From contig JABELC010000003.1 of NCBI GenBank assembly GCA_028455995.1, positions 868,001 to 932,000 of the forward strand: DNA of 64,000 bases, given 5' to 3'. A model generated the notes under the pieces. That model was not told where the DNA came from. It saw only the letters and a program-made list of their open reading frames with translations, and did not search any database. Below, piece by piece: positions 1 to 14,090 of this stretch. How positions within the stretch are numbered: position 1 is the first letter of the stretch; every line of letters begins with the position of its first letter. The stretch comes from Scleromitrula shiraiana (lineage: Eukaryota > Ascomycota > Leotiomycetes > Helotiales > Sclerotiniaceae). The position numbers and the translations under genes were made by a program.

Positions 1-3000
1 AAATATTGGCAATTTTTTAAAAATTTAATATTATATATATAAAAAATTGAATTTTATAAAAATTATAAACTATTTATATAAAATAAAAATAAAATAAACT
101 TTTTTTAATTTTTTATTTTTTTAAAATCTTTATAATTTATTTATATATAATATAATGTTTTGATATTAGATTAAAATAAATATTATTTAAAGTATATATT
201 AACATTATTTTATATTATCATTATTTTTTATATTATATATTTTATTATTTTATTATTTTATTTTATAATAATCATATATAAATTAAATAAATAATATTGA
301 TTATTATTTAATTATCTTTCAAAAAATAAAAAAAAATAAAAATCAAAATTCTTCTTTATATTTAATTTATTTATTAATTTTTATTGATATTTTGTTTATA
401 TTAATAAATTTTTTCAATATTAAATAAGATTTTGTCTTTATTATTATATTTATTAAATTGTTATTATTATTAATTCATTATATTTTTACAATTTTTTTAT
501 ATTTATATAATTAATATAATACTATAATATTAATTATAAATTGTTTTTTAATTATTATTCTAAATTTAATTAATAATTAAAATAAAAAATATAAATCGAT
601 ATTAATAATTAATAATAAAATATAATTATTAAAGATTTTATTAATTATATTTTTAATAATAATTATTAAATCAAAATTAAAAATTATTATATAAAATTCT
701 AATATTAATATAATTTAAATAATGTATTTGTATTTAATTAAAAATTAATATATAATATTCACATTTCTATTTTTATTTATTAATATAATAATATATCCAA
801 TTTAAAATAATAAATCAAAATTATTAATATATAAAATATTAATAAATATATATATATATAAAATATTGAAATTAAATAATATAAATCAAAATCTTTTTAT
901 AAAGTTTTTCTTTTATTATTATATATATTTATTCAATACTTTTAAATTTTTATTATTTAATTTAATATTTTATATAATTTATATTAAATCAAAAAAAATT
1001 TCAAATTAATAATAAATTATAATATAAATATTATAAATATACTATATAATATATTACTCTTTCAATATTACAGTTTTCTAAAACCTATCCTATATTCTAT
1101 ACATAGCAATATTAATATTTTTAATTTATTTCATATTTTTGCATTAAAGTTTTTAATTTATTATAATTATTAGATTTTTTAATGATGTTAAACCATTATT
1201 AAATTTAAATAAATATATTTTAATTGATTATTTTTATTTTTTATATAAAAATTTAGTTTTTTTTAAATACTATTTTTTTTTACAAATAAATTATTTATTA
1301 ATAATAATTAGAGTATTATTTATTTATATTATTATGATTTTAAATCTTTATTTTTATATATATAATAAATAAAAATTATATATTGATATTATTATTTTAA
1401 ACTTTATAATATAATAATTTAAATATATATCAAATTAATAATTTTTTATTTTTAGAATTTCATATAATAATTATATTATATAAAATATAATTTTTAATAA
1501 ATATTTCATTTTTAAAATTACATATACAAAAATAAACTATATAAATTTTAAATTTATTTACATATATATTTAAATAATATTATATAAATAAATACTAAAT
1601 ACATTATTACTTTTCATTATTATTATAATAATTATAATTATTAATATTAATTAATAAATTAAATATTATATAATTAAAGATTATATAAATATAATATATT
1701 TTTTTATATTATTAAAATTTTATATAATAAATTTTGATTTTTTATATATATTTTTTATATTTAGATATTTAAATTCATCAATCTATTTATATTTGAAAAT
1801 TCTTATTTTTATCAAAATTTTCTTTTATTTTACTATTTTAAATATACTAATTTTTATCAATTTATTTAATTCTTTTTTTCTTGATTTTATATATATTTTA
1901 TTTGTTTTTTTTTTATTATATTTAATTTATTTAATAAAAAAAATCAATTTATTAATGAAAAAAGTTTTAATTAAATATATAATATTTAATAATATTTTTT
2001 TAAAATCTTTATTTTTTATATATAATTTAAATTATATTTTTTATTATATATCTTATTAAATATATTAAAAAAATTAAATCATTATTAATAATAAAATCTT
2101 AAAGCTTTAATCTTTTTTTGATTTGCTATATTTATAAATTATCAATTTGAATAGTTTTAATATCGTTATTTTTAATATTTTTTAAATAATTAATTAATTA
2201 TTATTATTATTTATAAATATAAATAATATATGATTTTTTATATATATTATTAATAATATTATTATTAGATTAACAAATTTTTTATAATATAAATAAATTA
2301 ATATTAATTATATTATTATAATATAATTATTTATATTGATTTTACAATTCTTGTTTTTTATTAATTTAAGAAGATAAAGTTTTATTTAGTTTTTTTTTTA
2401 TTTTAATAATTTTTTTATATATTAAAATTTTTAAATATATTTTTAAATTATATATTATATATATAGATAATTCATTTTATTTTTATAATATATTTTTTAT
2501 TAATTAAATTACTTTATATTTATAGATTTTATCATTCATTTTTTACAATTTTATTATTTAATTAATAATAGTTTTTGTTAATAAATCTGATTTTTCTATA
2601 TATATAAATATATTAAATATTAAAAATGATAGAATTAATTTATTAAAGTTTATTAAATCATTTATAATTTTTATTATTATTTATAATATTTGTTTTTTTA
2701 TAAAATTAGATTATTATAATTTATTTTATAAAATCTTATATATTTATTATATAATTTTATAATATTATTTAATTTTATTAATTAATTAATAAAGTTTTAT
2801 AAAAATGATCTTTATTTTAATTATTATAATATTTATATATTTATTAAATTTTTTTATAATAAATTATATATTTATATTAATAATAATATAATTTAAAAAT
2901 TTTATATAAATATTAATTTATTTAAATCGAATTATATTTTAAATATATTTTGCTAATAAATTATTTAAAAATATTATTATTTAATATTTTATTGCTTTAT

Positions 3001-4732
3001 TAAATATATATAATATTATTTTTTTGTTAATATATATAATATTAATTATAATTATATAGTTAAATTGAATATTATTATTTTTATTATTATTGGTTTTGAA
3101 TGTAAATTTTTTTAATAATTTATTATATATTTAATATTAATTATAATATTTTATTAATTTATTGATTTTGTTTTTATTTTTATTATTATAATTAGTTTAT
3201 TTAAATATATTATATAATTTATAAATAATTAGATAATCAAAATGTTTATATAAATGTTATAATTTTATTTCTATAAAATAGTAAATATTGTTTAAGATTA
3301 TTGATTATATAAATATATTATAATTATATTTCTATAATAAAACACTATAGATGTATTTCTATATAATAAAAAAATATTTATTAATTTTATTATAAATAAT
3401 TTAAATTTTAATATTTTTAAAAAATATATCAAATTTATTTATATTTATTGAATAAAATAAAAATAGTATATTTATATAAATAATAGAAATTTTGATTTAT
3501 TTAATTAGTAATTTGATTTTATATAATTTAATAAATTTTTTGATATCTCTTTTTCTAAATATAACTTTTATAATTTTTGCTTTACTATAATTAATAATTA
3601 GATCGATTAATTTCTATAATACTTCAAATTATTATCTATTAATAATTAATATTATTATTACTTTTATATTAATTATAATACTTTGAAATTTATTAAAATT
3701 ATATTTATTATTTATAAAAAATATTTTAAAATTATATATAATTTATTTTAATATTATATTTTTATCAACTCAATCATTTTTAGATAATCTTTTATATATT
3801 AATATATATTTAAATACTTTTTTTATAAATTTAATATTATTTTTTATAGTTTAATTTAAAACTATCTTTATTATATTATTTTTAAATATTAAATTATAAT
3901 TTAAATTGATTTTAATAATTATTATATTCTTTTTAATCATTATAATTATTTATTTTATTATATTTATTATAATTAAAATTTTTATTTTAGTTTTATAAAT
4001 TATTTATAAATTTTTTTTAATATAATATATATTAATATTATTATTTTATAATTTATTATAGATTTAAATTGTTTTTTTAATTTTTTAAATAAAATTAAAG
4101 ATATTTATAATTAATTAATAATATATTTAAATATATTCTTTGATTTGTTAATATAATAAAATTATTTTTTTATATAGATATAATTAATTTTCATATTATC
4201 TAATAAAATCTTATATAATTGCTTTATTTTTATAAAAAACAATTTTAAGTATTATTCAAAAAAAAATTTTTGATTTTTTTTTATAATGTTTTTTATTATT
4301 AATTTTATCTATTTATTTATTATATTATAATAATATAATTTTTTTTAATAATATATTTTGAATTTTATAATTAGACTTTTTATTTTTTATAGAAAAATAG
4401 TTAGATTTAATATATAATATTTAAACGTTTTATTTTTAAATATAATCAAAAATATTATTATTATAAGCTTATTTAAAATATTTATATATTATAAAATTAA
4501 TATATATATAATTAATTTATAATCAAAATCATTATTTTTATTATTGAATTCCATTATATTATTATATTTTTTATTTAAATTAATTTGATATTAAATTTTT
4601 GATATATAATATTAATAATTTTTTTTTAATAATATTTTAAATCTTTATATTTATTTTTATATATATATGCTTTTTTATTCCTTTGTTTCTTTGTAATTTT
4701 GTTTATATTGAAAATTATAGTTATTTTAATTA

Positions 4733-5040
4733 TAATTATTTTGATTAATTTAAGGTATACAATAATTTTGATTAGGTTGATTTCGATTAAATTGAATTCA
4801 ATTAAGTTGAATTTGATCAAATTGAATCTAATCAAATTGAAATGTATAATTATTTTGATTATAAGAATTTTTATTATAATCATTTATATTATAATAATTT
4901 TGATTAAATTGATTTTGATTAAATTAGTTTTGATTAAGTAAATTTGGATTAAAATAACTTTGATTAAATTAAAGTATATAATTATTTTGATTATGATGAT
5001 TTTTATTATAATTATTTTTATTTTAATAATTTTAATTATT
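4733..5040 (-). repeat. Gag N/Q-rich 15-bp repeat tract in A0
   Basis: A 15 bp period is visible, such as ATTGAATTTGATCAA and variants. Read on the element's sense (minus) strand it encodes pentapeptides of the type Q-F-N-Q-N, with many CAA codons mutated to TAA. The same tract occurs in A1, A2 and A3. Open frames on the opposite strand (I/L/K-rich) are shadows. Some Asn may derive from Asp, because G-to-A change converts GAT to AAT. Confidence 0.7.
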
Positions 5041-7007
5041 ATATAATATATAGTTATTAAATAAAATTATATATTAAATAATATATTTTATTAAATTATA
5101 TATTATTATTTTTAAAATAATTTTAAATAAATATTTAAAATCGACTTTTATTATAAATTGAATATTTTTTAATAATTTATTAAAATACTTTAAAAGATGA
5201 ATTATTATTTATATAATTAAAATGTTTTATTTAATTTGCTTTTTTTTTAATTTATTTTTTTATATTTTTTTTTTATCTTATTTTTGTTTTAAATCTTTTA
5301 TTATTACCTTTATATTATTAAATCTAAGTTTTATTAATCGATTTTTATAGATCTTTTTTAAATAAACTTTAATTTATTTAGAATATAATCTTATATATAT
5401 TATGCTTTATAATATATAAATTATCAATATAAATATATTAATATAAACATTATTTTTTTATAATATTTCTTTTATTATTATTAAATATCTTTTATTTAAT
5501 GTTTAAAACATTTTTATTTTTATATTTTTAAATACTTTTTTAAAATTTATTTATAAATCTATATTGATAAAAATCTTTAAATTATTAATTATATATTTAA
5601 TAAATTTATATTTTAAATGATAATTTATTATATATAAATTTTTTATATTATATCTTTTATATTTATTGATAAAGTTTGAATTATTTAAAAATGATTTATT
5701 AAATAGATCTTTATAATGCCCCTTATTTTATTTAGATTTAAAATTTTAATTATATTTAAAATTGCGTATATTATTATTATCTCTTTATCATTGTTTTTTC
5801 CCAAAATTAAATATAAACCTTTTAAAAATATTATTTACTATATTTTTGAATAAAAAATCTTTTATTTATATTTATAATATTAGGATTTATATCTATTTAA
5901 ATATTTTTTATTAATATTATTTTTATAATAAATTTATATATATTAAACTCTTATTAAGATTTTTTAACAATATTTTCAATATTGATCGAGGTTTTTCAAT
6001 TTGATTAAAAGTTTGTTTTAATCATTAAAATATTGATAATAATCTTAAATTTTAAATATTTATATTTAATAAATTATTCTTTTTTTATAATTATTTAAAA
6101 TTTATACTTATATTTATGCTTTTCAACTTTCTTTTTTCCTTCGCATCGTTTCTACCTATTATATTGCCCATAATATTGTAATATAGAATAAAAAAATACT
6201 TTTAATAATACTTTATATTTACTTATTAAATAATATAATAATTATTATTAAATTTATTTTTATTTAATTTTTTTATTATTATTAACTAAATATCTAATAT
6301 CAAATCAAGGATTCAATTTAATAAAGTTTTAGATTAGATATAATTACTTAATCTATAAAATAAATTTAATATTAAATTAAAATTTATTTTAATAAAGTTT
6401 TTTAAATTGAATATAATTATTTTGATTTATAAAATGAATATATAATAAATAAATTTATTATAAAATAAAATAAAAATAAGGTAATAATAAAGAAATATAA
6501 AAATATAGAAATAAAAATTATTAAAAATTTTTATAAAAGTTTTTAAATAAAGATTTTTATATAAATAATCTAATTATCGCCTTTATAATTATAATAAAAT
6601 AATCGTTATTATTAATATTTTTTTATTTATTAAAGTGTTTTTTTAAATGATTTAATATATATCTAAATAATATGATATAATTCGTAATTTTATCATTATT
6701 CTATTTATAATAAACGTTTAGATTTTATAATTCTAAAATCGATTTAAAAACTATTTTGCTTATAATAAATATTTAAATTTTATGATATTTAAATTAAAAT
6801 TAAAAACTACTATTTTTATAATAGATATTTAGATATTGTAAAATTCAGTTCTTTTTTTTATTAAAAATTAAATAATCTAGAAATCTTTTTATTATTAAAA
6901 ATTATAAAAAGTTTTTTATTAATAATAAATAAAAATATTTAAAATTTATTAAAATTAATATTATATATAAAATAGAAATTTCAATTTATAATATGTATAT
7001 TAATTAA

Positions 7008-7167
7008 TATTTATTTGATTCTAAAGATATAAAATTATATAATATAAATAATTTTATATTTATATTTATATATTTAAGGAGTTCAAAAAGAGTGTTGTAC
7101 GTTATCGAGAGTATATGTCTCCTTAACGGGTATGTGACGTAAGGTCACGTGTTTGACTATACAGATA
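7008..7167 (-). repeat. 5' LTR of A0
   Basis: A 160 bp copy of the family A LTR in reverse orientation, matching the LTRs at 12248-12407 and 26557-26716. Its left half is heavily C-to-T and G-to-A mutated. Its right half (about 7083-7165) keeps a GC-containing stretch with the paired CACGTG-type motifs. Confidence 0.88.
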
Positions 7168-7682
7168 ATATTGCTATAAAATTATTTATATTTATTTTTA
7201 ATATTTATCCAAATTTTTATTTTGTTTCTTTTATTTTATTGATATTAAGCTTTTTTAATTTTTTGATTAAAACTTTTTTTAAAAACTTTTTTTCAATAAA
7301 AATAATAAATTTAAAACTTTCTTTATAATAAACAAATTTAGTATATTTAATATTTTTTTTAATATTTTTAACTCCATTTTTTTTGTTTCTAATCTATAAA
7401 TCATATTATTTTTAGTTCTTTAATAATAGTTTTTCTAATTGTTATTGTTTATTTTATATTTAACCCTAACCCTTTTATTTTTTTATCTTTTAATTTTAAT
7501 AAACCGTTATATTCTTTTTTTAATATCTTTTTTTTTGAGTTTATTTTTATTATTATTAAATCTTTTTACTTTATTTTTTTATAAATTTGTTATTAACTTG
7601 TTTTATTTTTATTATTCTTTTTTTTAATATACAAATTTTTATTATTAGTATTAATAATTCTTTTGTTACTTTTTTTTAATAC
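7168..7682. other. AT/pyrimidine-rich spacer between A0 and a solo LTR
   Basis: No gene is seen. The plus strand is very T- and C-rich with few G. It contains two tandem copies of the telomere-type hexamer TAACCC at 7461-7472. The hydrophobic open frame across 7439-7627 is a by-product of T-richness. Confidence 0.6.
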
Positions 7683-7843
7683 TGTCTGTATAGTCAAACA
7701 CATGACCTTACATCACGTGCCCGTTGAGGAGATATATACTCTCGACGGCGTATAACACCCTTCTTGAACTCCTTGAACATTTTATACAATACAAGAGGAT
7801 ACCCGTAATTGTATAGTTCCATACCCCCGGAGTCATACAAACA
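7683..7843 (+). repeat. Solo LTR of family A, best preserved copy
   Basis: A 161 bp element starting TGTCTGTATAGTC and ending GTCATACAAACA. It is flanked by the perfect 5 bp duplication AATAC (7678-7682 and 7844-7848). It has far more G and C than its surroundings and is the best available guide to the unmutated LTR. It contains the inverted CAC(A/G)TGA...TCACGTG pair at 7699-7719 and a TATATA-type motif near 7733. No internal element sequence lies next to it, so it arose by LTR-LTR recombination. The short open frame read through it on the minus strand is not a gene. Confidence 0.93.
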
Positions 7844-7957
7844 AATACTTTTATATTATTTACAAAAATCTTTAAATCCTTTTCTTTTCTTTTAATTTGC
7901 ATTATAACTGTATTTATTTTAAACGATATTGCCATTATTACTATTTGTTTTAATATA

Positions 7958-8204
<247 letters not shown>

Positions 8205-10567
8205 TTTATTAAATAATTTCTTTAAAATAAATATATAAAATTTGTGATTATAATTAAAATTAATTTAATTTATTAATGTTTTATATAAAGTTTCTTTTTA
8301 ATTAAGATAATTATAATCTAATTTATAATATACATTATATTTAAATGTCTTTTCAATTAAAAAATAAAATGTAATTTTATATTGATTATAATGATTCATA
8401 TTTTTCTAAATAAAATTTAGAGTAATTATTTAAAGATTTTATTTTGATTTTATTTTGATATTTTAAATTTTTCATTATATTGATATTTGAATTATTTTAT
8501 AATCATTTAAAAAATAATTTGATATTTTTTTTGAATTAATAAATATAACTTTATTAAGTTTAGAATATTTTATTTATTATTATAATATATTGTTATTTAT
8601 TAATATCAACAAAATTAATTCTAATAATATAAATTTATAAATTTATAAAATTCTAAATATTTTCATTAATTTTATATTGATTATTATATTTTAAAATTGA
8701 TATAATTTTCTAAATTTATATAATTCATAAATTTTTTTTTAAAAATTTTATAAAATTATTAATAAATAAATTTTCTAAAAACTTCTATATAATTTTATTA
8801 TATCTTTTAAAATAAAAATTTAAATTATTTATATTGTATATTTATATCAATATATTTTTTATTCATATTGATATTTAATCATAATATTAGAAATATTATA
8901 TAAAAATTTATAATTTATATTAATAATATATTATAATATATACTTTATTATTAATTTCTAAATATATAAATATTTTTACTATTTTATATATAATTCTAAT
9001 AATCACATATATTATTTCTTTTTTTATTTTATTAAAAATTATTTTTATCAAAACCTTATAAAAATCTAAAATGTTTTAATATAATATTATTTATTTTTAT
9101 TAAATATATTATTTTATTTATTAATAATAAATTGATTTTATTTAATTTTTATATAAAGAATTTTTAAAATCTCATAAATTTTAATATATCTTAAATATAA
9201 AAGTTTAAGATTAATATTAATATCATAAATCTAAATATATTTAAAATATATATTTAAAGCAATTTTTAATATTATTTTACTATTAACTCTACTGAATAGA
9301 AAGCCTTTAATTATTAAAAATAATATAATAATAATTATTTTAAAATTCTTATATTAATTAAATTTTTTTTTTTAAAAATAAAAATTTTATTATCAGATTT
9401 ATTATTTAATAGTTGATTTTTGATATTTATTTATATTTTTAATGACTATTTATATTTTTTATTTTTTATTATTTTTTAATTTCTTTTTTATATTTTTGAA
9501 ATTATTTAAATCTTTATTAAAATTTCAAAATTAAACTCAAATAATATTAGAAGTATTATAAAATATATATAAATTAAATCTATTCAAATAATTTGAATTC
9601 TTTTATTTAAATATAAACTTTTTCTTTCATTATATTTTTTCATTTTTTTATCTATAAATATGATATTGAATTTTATATTATTAATATATTAAATTTTATG
9701 AATCAAATCAATTATTAAAATTTCAATTAAATTCAATTTTTTTCATTTTTGATTTTAAATAATAAAATATTATTATTTTATTTATATAATAAACTTTTTG
9801 TTTATTATTAAGATAAATCATATATAGAGCAAACATATAAAAAAATGAACATTTTAGATTTTTAATAAATAAAATAAAAATTTTATGTAAATTATAATAA
9901 ATATCTTTATAAATTTAATATTTAAATCTTAATTTTATATTTTTAATATGGAAATAGGAATTCAGGGAATATTTTTTAATTATAAAGATGATATAATAAT
10001 AATAAAGTTTTTTTGGAAGTTTCTTTTAATTTTATTAATTAAAATAATAATAAAAATAATAAAAATATTATTAAATAAATTAATTAATAAATTCAAATCA
10101 TAAAGAGATTATTAAAAATATATATATAAATATATTAATATTTTTAACAAATTATTCATAATATATAGAAAAAAATTATGATTTTTAAATGAATTTATAT
10201 TATTATGAAATAAATAAAATATTATAAAAAAGTATTTGAAAACTATATAAAAATAATATTAATTCTAAATTAATTATAATTAATAGTTATAAAAATTATA
10301 AATAAAAATAAATTATATTATTAATGATTATTAATATATATATATATATATAATTAAAATATATTTAATAAAAATTTAACAGACGAAATATTTTTTTTTT
10401 AAAAAAGATTTGAAAAAAAAACTTTAAAAAAAGAATTGTTAAAAAAAATATAGTTTATTAATTTTAATTATATTTATATTAAAAATAATAAATTAAATTT
10501 TAAAATAAAAAATTTATTATAATTATTTATATTTTAAAATAAATTTTTTAAAATATTGTAAATATTT
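8205..10567. other. AT-rich sequence, unassigned (probably decayed older repeat)
   Basis: No intact frame, RNA gene or LTR is recognisable. This is the left flank of the insertion site of B2. Its continuation lies at 39493-41254 once B2 is removed. It may be an older, more decayed transposon, but I could not identify a family. Confidence 0.5.
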
Positions 10568-10572
10568 CAAAT

Positions 10573-10702
10573 TGTCAAGGTAGTAAAATTGTTGATTTAT
10601 AAGGAATTAAGTTTAGGCTGGTTAAAGAAGGTTGATTATATAGAAGTGGTTTTGGCCTTGTGGTTTAAGGCTATATTTATATAAAACTCTAAAATTATAA
10701 TA
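10573..10702 (-). repeat. 3' LTR of B2
   Basis: A 130 bp LTR beginning TGTCAAGGTAGTAAAATTG. It is homologous to 13720-13849, 20449-20578 and 39358-39487. C is largely replaced by T while G is kept, so the mutation here hit mainly the plus-strand cytosines. Confidence 0.9.
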
Positions 10703-10850
10703 ATTGCCATTTTTTAAATTATATATTTTAATCAATTAAAAATGAATAAATGAAAGTAGTGCTTTAAAAATTAAATTAAAATTAAAATATTATGAATAAA
10801 AAAAAGAAATAAATATTAATATAGTTTTTATAATGATATTATATTATTAT

Positions 10851-10970
10851 TATATATTTTTATATATTTTTATATATTTTTATATATTTTTATATATTTT
10901 TATATATTTTTATATATTTTTATATATTTTAATATATTTTAATATATTTTAATATATTTTAATATAATTT
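10851..10970. repeat. 10-bp minisatellite in the 3' region of B2
   Basis: About twelve copies of a 10 bp unit (TATATATTTT, later AATATATTTT), just inside the 3' LTR. The equivalent place in B1 (14011-14090) has about eight less-mutated units (TATACACCTT, TATACGCCTT and similar). The plain AT unit here is therefore the mutated form. Confidence 0.85.
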
Positions 10971-12247
10971 ATATATTATATTATATTATAAAATTTTGTT
11001 TATAAAATAATTGTTTTTAATGTTTTTTGATTATATTTATTAAATAAAAAAAATTATATTTTATATTTAGTTTTATATAATAATTATATTAATTTGAAAT
11101 TGAGTTATTAATAAAATGTAAATTTTTATAATAATTTAAAGTTAGATAATTATATATATTTTTTATTTTGATTTTAAAAGTTTTTTATTTTATAAATTAT
11201 ATTAATTTATATTTTAATATGTTTTTAGATTGTTTATAAAAATTGTATAATTGATTTTTATATTTTTATATATAGTTTTTTTAAATAAATATTGAGTTAT
11301 GGTTTTTTTTCTTAAATTTTGAAAGAGTATATTTTATTTTATAGTTTTTTAATATTTAATATTTTTTTAAATTTTTATTTAATATAATTATTTGTAATAT
11401 TATTAGTTTTTAAAAGAATATTATTATTTTTATATTTAAAATTAAAGGATTTATTAATTATAGATTGTTTAAAAAAAAGATTTATTAGAATTGATATAAA
11501 AAGTGATATATAGAAAATTAAAAATATTCAAGATTTTTTTAGTAATTTTAATTAATATGTATTAGGATAAATTATTAATATTTTGTATAAATGATGTTTA
11601 TTATTAAGTTTAATTATTGAGTAAATGATGTAAATATTTTTTATATTTAAAAAAATTATATTTTTTATTTTATATTTTGAATAATTAATTTTATAATAGT
11701 TAATGAATTTAGATTAAATTTTATATATTGATATTAAAGATTTTTATAAATAATTAATAATTTTTTAAAAGTATATTATTAATAATTTTATAAATAATTT
11801 CTTTTTTTTATATTATGGATATAGATTATAAGGAAGAAAAGGGCTTTATTTTGAATTTAGGATTAAAATCATAATTTATAAAAAATGGTGATATTAAAAT
11901 TGATTTAGATATAGTATTATTTAAAATGAATTTAGTTAATAAAAATTAATTGATTTAATTATTTTATAAAAAAATAATAAAATTATATAAATATATTTTT
12001 ATTATTTAATTTAAGATTTTTGATTATTTGTTTATTTATAAATAAAATATAAAATTAGATGATAAAGTTATATTTAATTATTTATATAATTGTTTTTAAA
12101 ATATCGATATAAATTAAATTTTATGATTATTTATTATAATATTAAAGATATTATATAGATTCTAAATTCGAAAAATAAAAATATTTATCAAATTTATAAT
12201 ATTTAAAAAAATAATAAGAATAAAATAATATATTTTAATTAAATAAT

Positions 12248-12407
12248 TGTTTGTATGACTCTGGGGGTATGGAACTATACAATTATGGGTATTATTTATA
12301 TTATATTATTTATTCAAGAAGTTCAAGAAGAGTATTATATATCATCAAGAGTATATATTTTTTTAATAGATATGTGATATAAAATTATATATTTGATTAT
12401 ATCAATA
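12248..12407 (-). repeat. 3' LTR of A1
   Basis: A 160 bp reverse-orientation LTR starting TGTTTGTATGACTCTGGGGG. G is retained and C mostly changed to T on the plus strand. Confidence 0.92.
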
Positions 12408-13719
12408 TTGATAATTTTTTGAAAATTTAATATTATATATATATAAAATTAAATTTTATAAAAACTATAAATTACTTATATAAAATAAAAATAAAATAAA
12501 TTTTTTTTAGTTTTTTACTATTTTAAAATTTTTATAATTTATTTATATATAATATAATATTTTAAAATCAAATTAAGATAAATATTATTTAAATTATATA
12601 TTATCATTATTTTATATTATTATTATTTTTTATATTATATATTTTATTATTTTATTTTATAATAATTATATATAAATTAAATAAATAATATTAATTATTA
12701 TTTAATTATTTTTTAAAAAATAAATAAAAAAAAAATAAAAATCTTTTTTTATATTTAATTTATTTATTGATTTTTTTTAATATCATATTTATATCGATAA
12801 ATTTTTTTAATATTAAATAAAGTTTTATCTTTATTATTATATCTATTAGATTATTATTATCATTAGTTTATTATATTTCCGCGATTTTTTTATATTTATA
12901 TAATTAATATAATATTATAATATCAATTATAAATCGCTTTTTGATTGTTATTTCAAATTTAATTAATAATTAAAATAAAGAATATAAATCAATATAAATA
13001 ATTAATAATAAAATATAATTATTAAAAATCTTATCAATTATATTTTGAATAATAATTATTATATTAAAATCAAAAACTATTATATAAAATTTTAATATTA
13101 ATATAATTTAAATAATATATTTATATTTAATTAAAGATTAATATATAATATTCATATTTTTATTTTTATTTATTAATATAATAATATATTTAATCTAGAA
13201 TAATAAATCAAAATTATTAATATATAAAATATTAATAAATATATATATATAAAAAATATCAAAACTAAATAATATAAATCAAAGTTCTTTTATAAAATTT
13301 TCTTTTTATTATTATATATATTTATTAAATGCTTTTATATTTTCGTTATTTAATTTAATATTTTATATAATCCATATTAAATTGAATAAAGCTTTAAATT
13401 AATAATAAATTGCAATATAAATACCATAAATATATTATATAATATACTATTTTTTTAATATTGCATTTTTTTAAAATCTACTATATATTCCATATATATT
13501 AATATTAATATTTTTGATTTATTCCATATTTTTATATTAAAATTCTTGATTTATTATAATCATTAAACTTTCTAATAATATTAAATTATTATTAAATTTA
13601 AATAAATATATTTTAATTAACTACTTTTATTTTTTATATAAAAACTTAATTTCTTTTAAATAATATTCTTTTTTACAAACGAATTGTTTATTAATAATAA
13701 TTAAAGTATTATCAATTTG

Positions 13720-13849
13720 TGTCAAGGTAATAAAGTTGTTGATTTATAAAGAATTAAGTTTAAATTGGTTAAAAAAGGTCGACTATATAAAAGTAGTTTC
13801 GGCCTTGTAGTTTAAAACCACATTTATATAAAACCTTAAAACTATAATA
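13720..13849 (-). repeat. 3' LTR of B1
   Basis: A 130 bp LTR starting TGTCAAGGTAATAAAGTTG, homologous to the right LTR of the same element. Next to it, internal sequence at 13870-14095 has escaped most G/C loss. Confidence 0.92.
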
Positions 13850-14010
13850 ATTATTATTCTTAAATTATATATTTTAATTAATCAAAGGCAAACAAACAAA
13901 ACAGCAGCGCCTCAAAAACTAGGCTAAAATAAAATAACCCTTATACAAAAAAAAGAAAACAGATGAAAATAAACATCAACATCGTCTTCACAACGATACC
14001 ACATCATCAC

Positions 14011-14090
14011 TATACACCTTTATACACCTCTACGCGCCCTTTTATATCCCCATATACTCTCACACGCTTTTATACGCCTTAACTTAACTT
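14011..14090. repeat. 10-bp minisatellite in the 3' region of B1, little mutated
   Basis: Eight 10 bp units aligned to the same register, such as TATACACCTT, TATACACCTC, TACGCGCCCT and TATACGCCTT. It is the unmutated counterpart of the AT-only array at 10851-10970 in B2. Confidence 0.85.

Larger units (their letters stand above)
1..7167 (-). mobile_element. Family A Ty1/copia-like element A0, RIP-decayed, cut by window edge
   Basis: Sense strand is minus. The right-hand (5') LTR is 7008-7167. The first five bases of the window match the last five bases of the other LTR, so the internal region (about 6-7007) is complete but the 3' LTR is missing. It aligns along its length with A1 and, in reverse complement, with A2 and A3. 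The Gag N/Q repeat tract is at about 4733-5040, and the protease segment is near 3600-3700. It lacks roughly 280 bp present in A1 (about 23110-23385); the join is near 3833. All reading frames are destroyed. The 5 bases after the LTR, ATATT at 7168-7172, should be its target duplication, but the partner lies outside the window. Confidence 0.85.

Noticed and set aside
10851..10970. CRISPR-like or other regular array
   Set aside because: It is a direct 10-bp tandem repeat without spacers, inside a eukaryotic retrotransposon.
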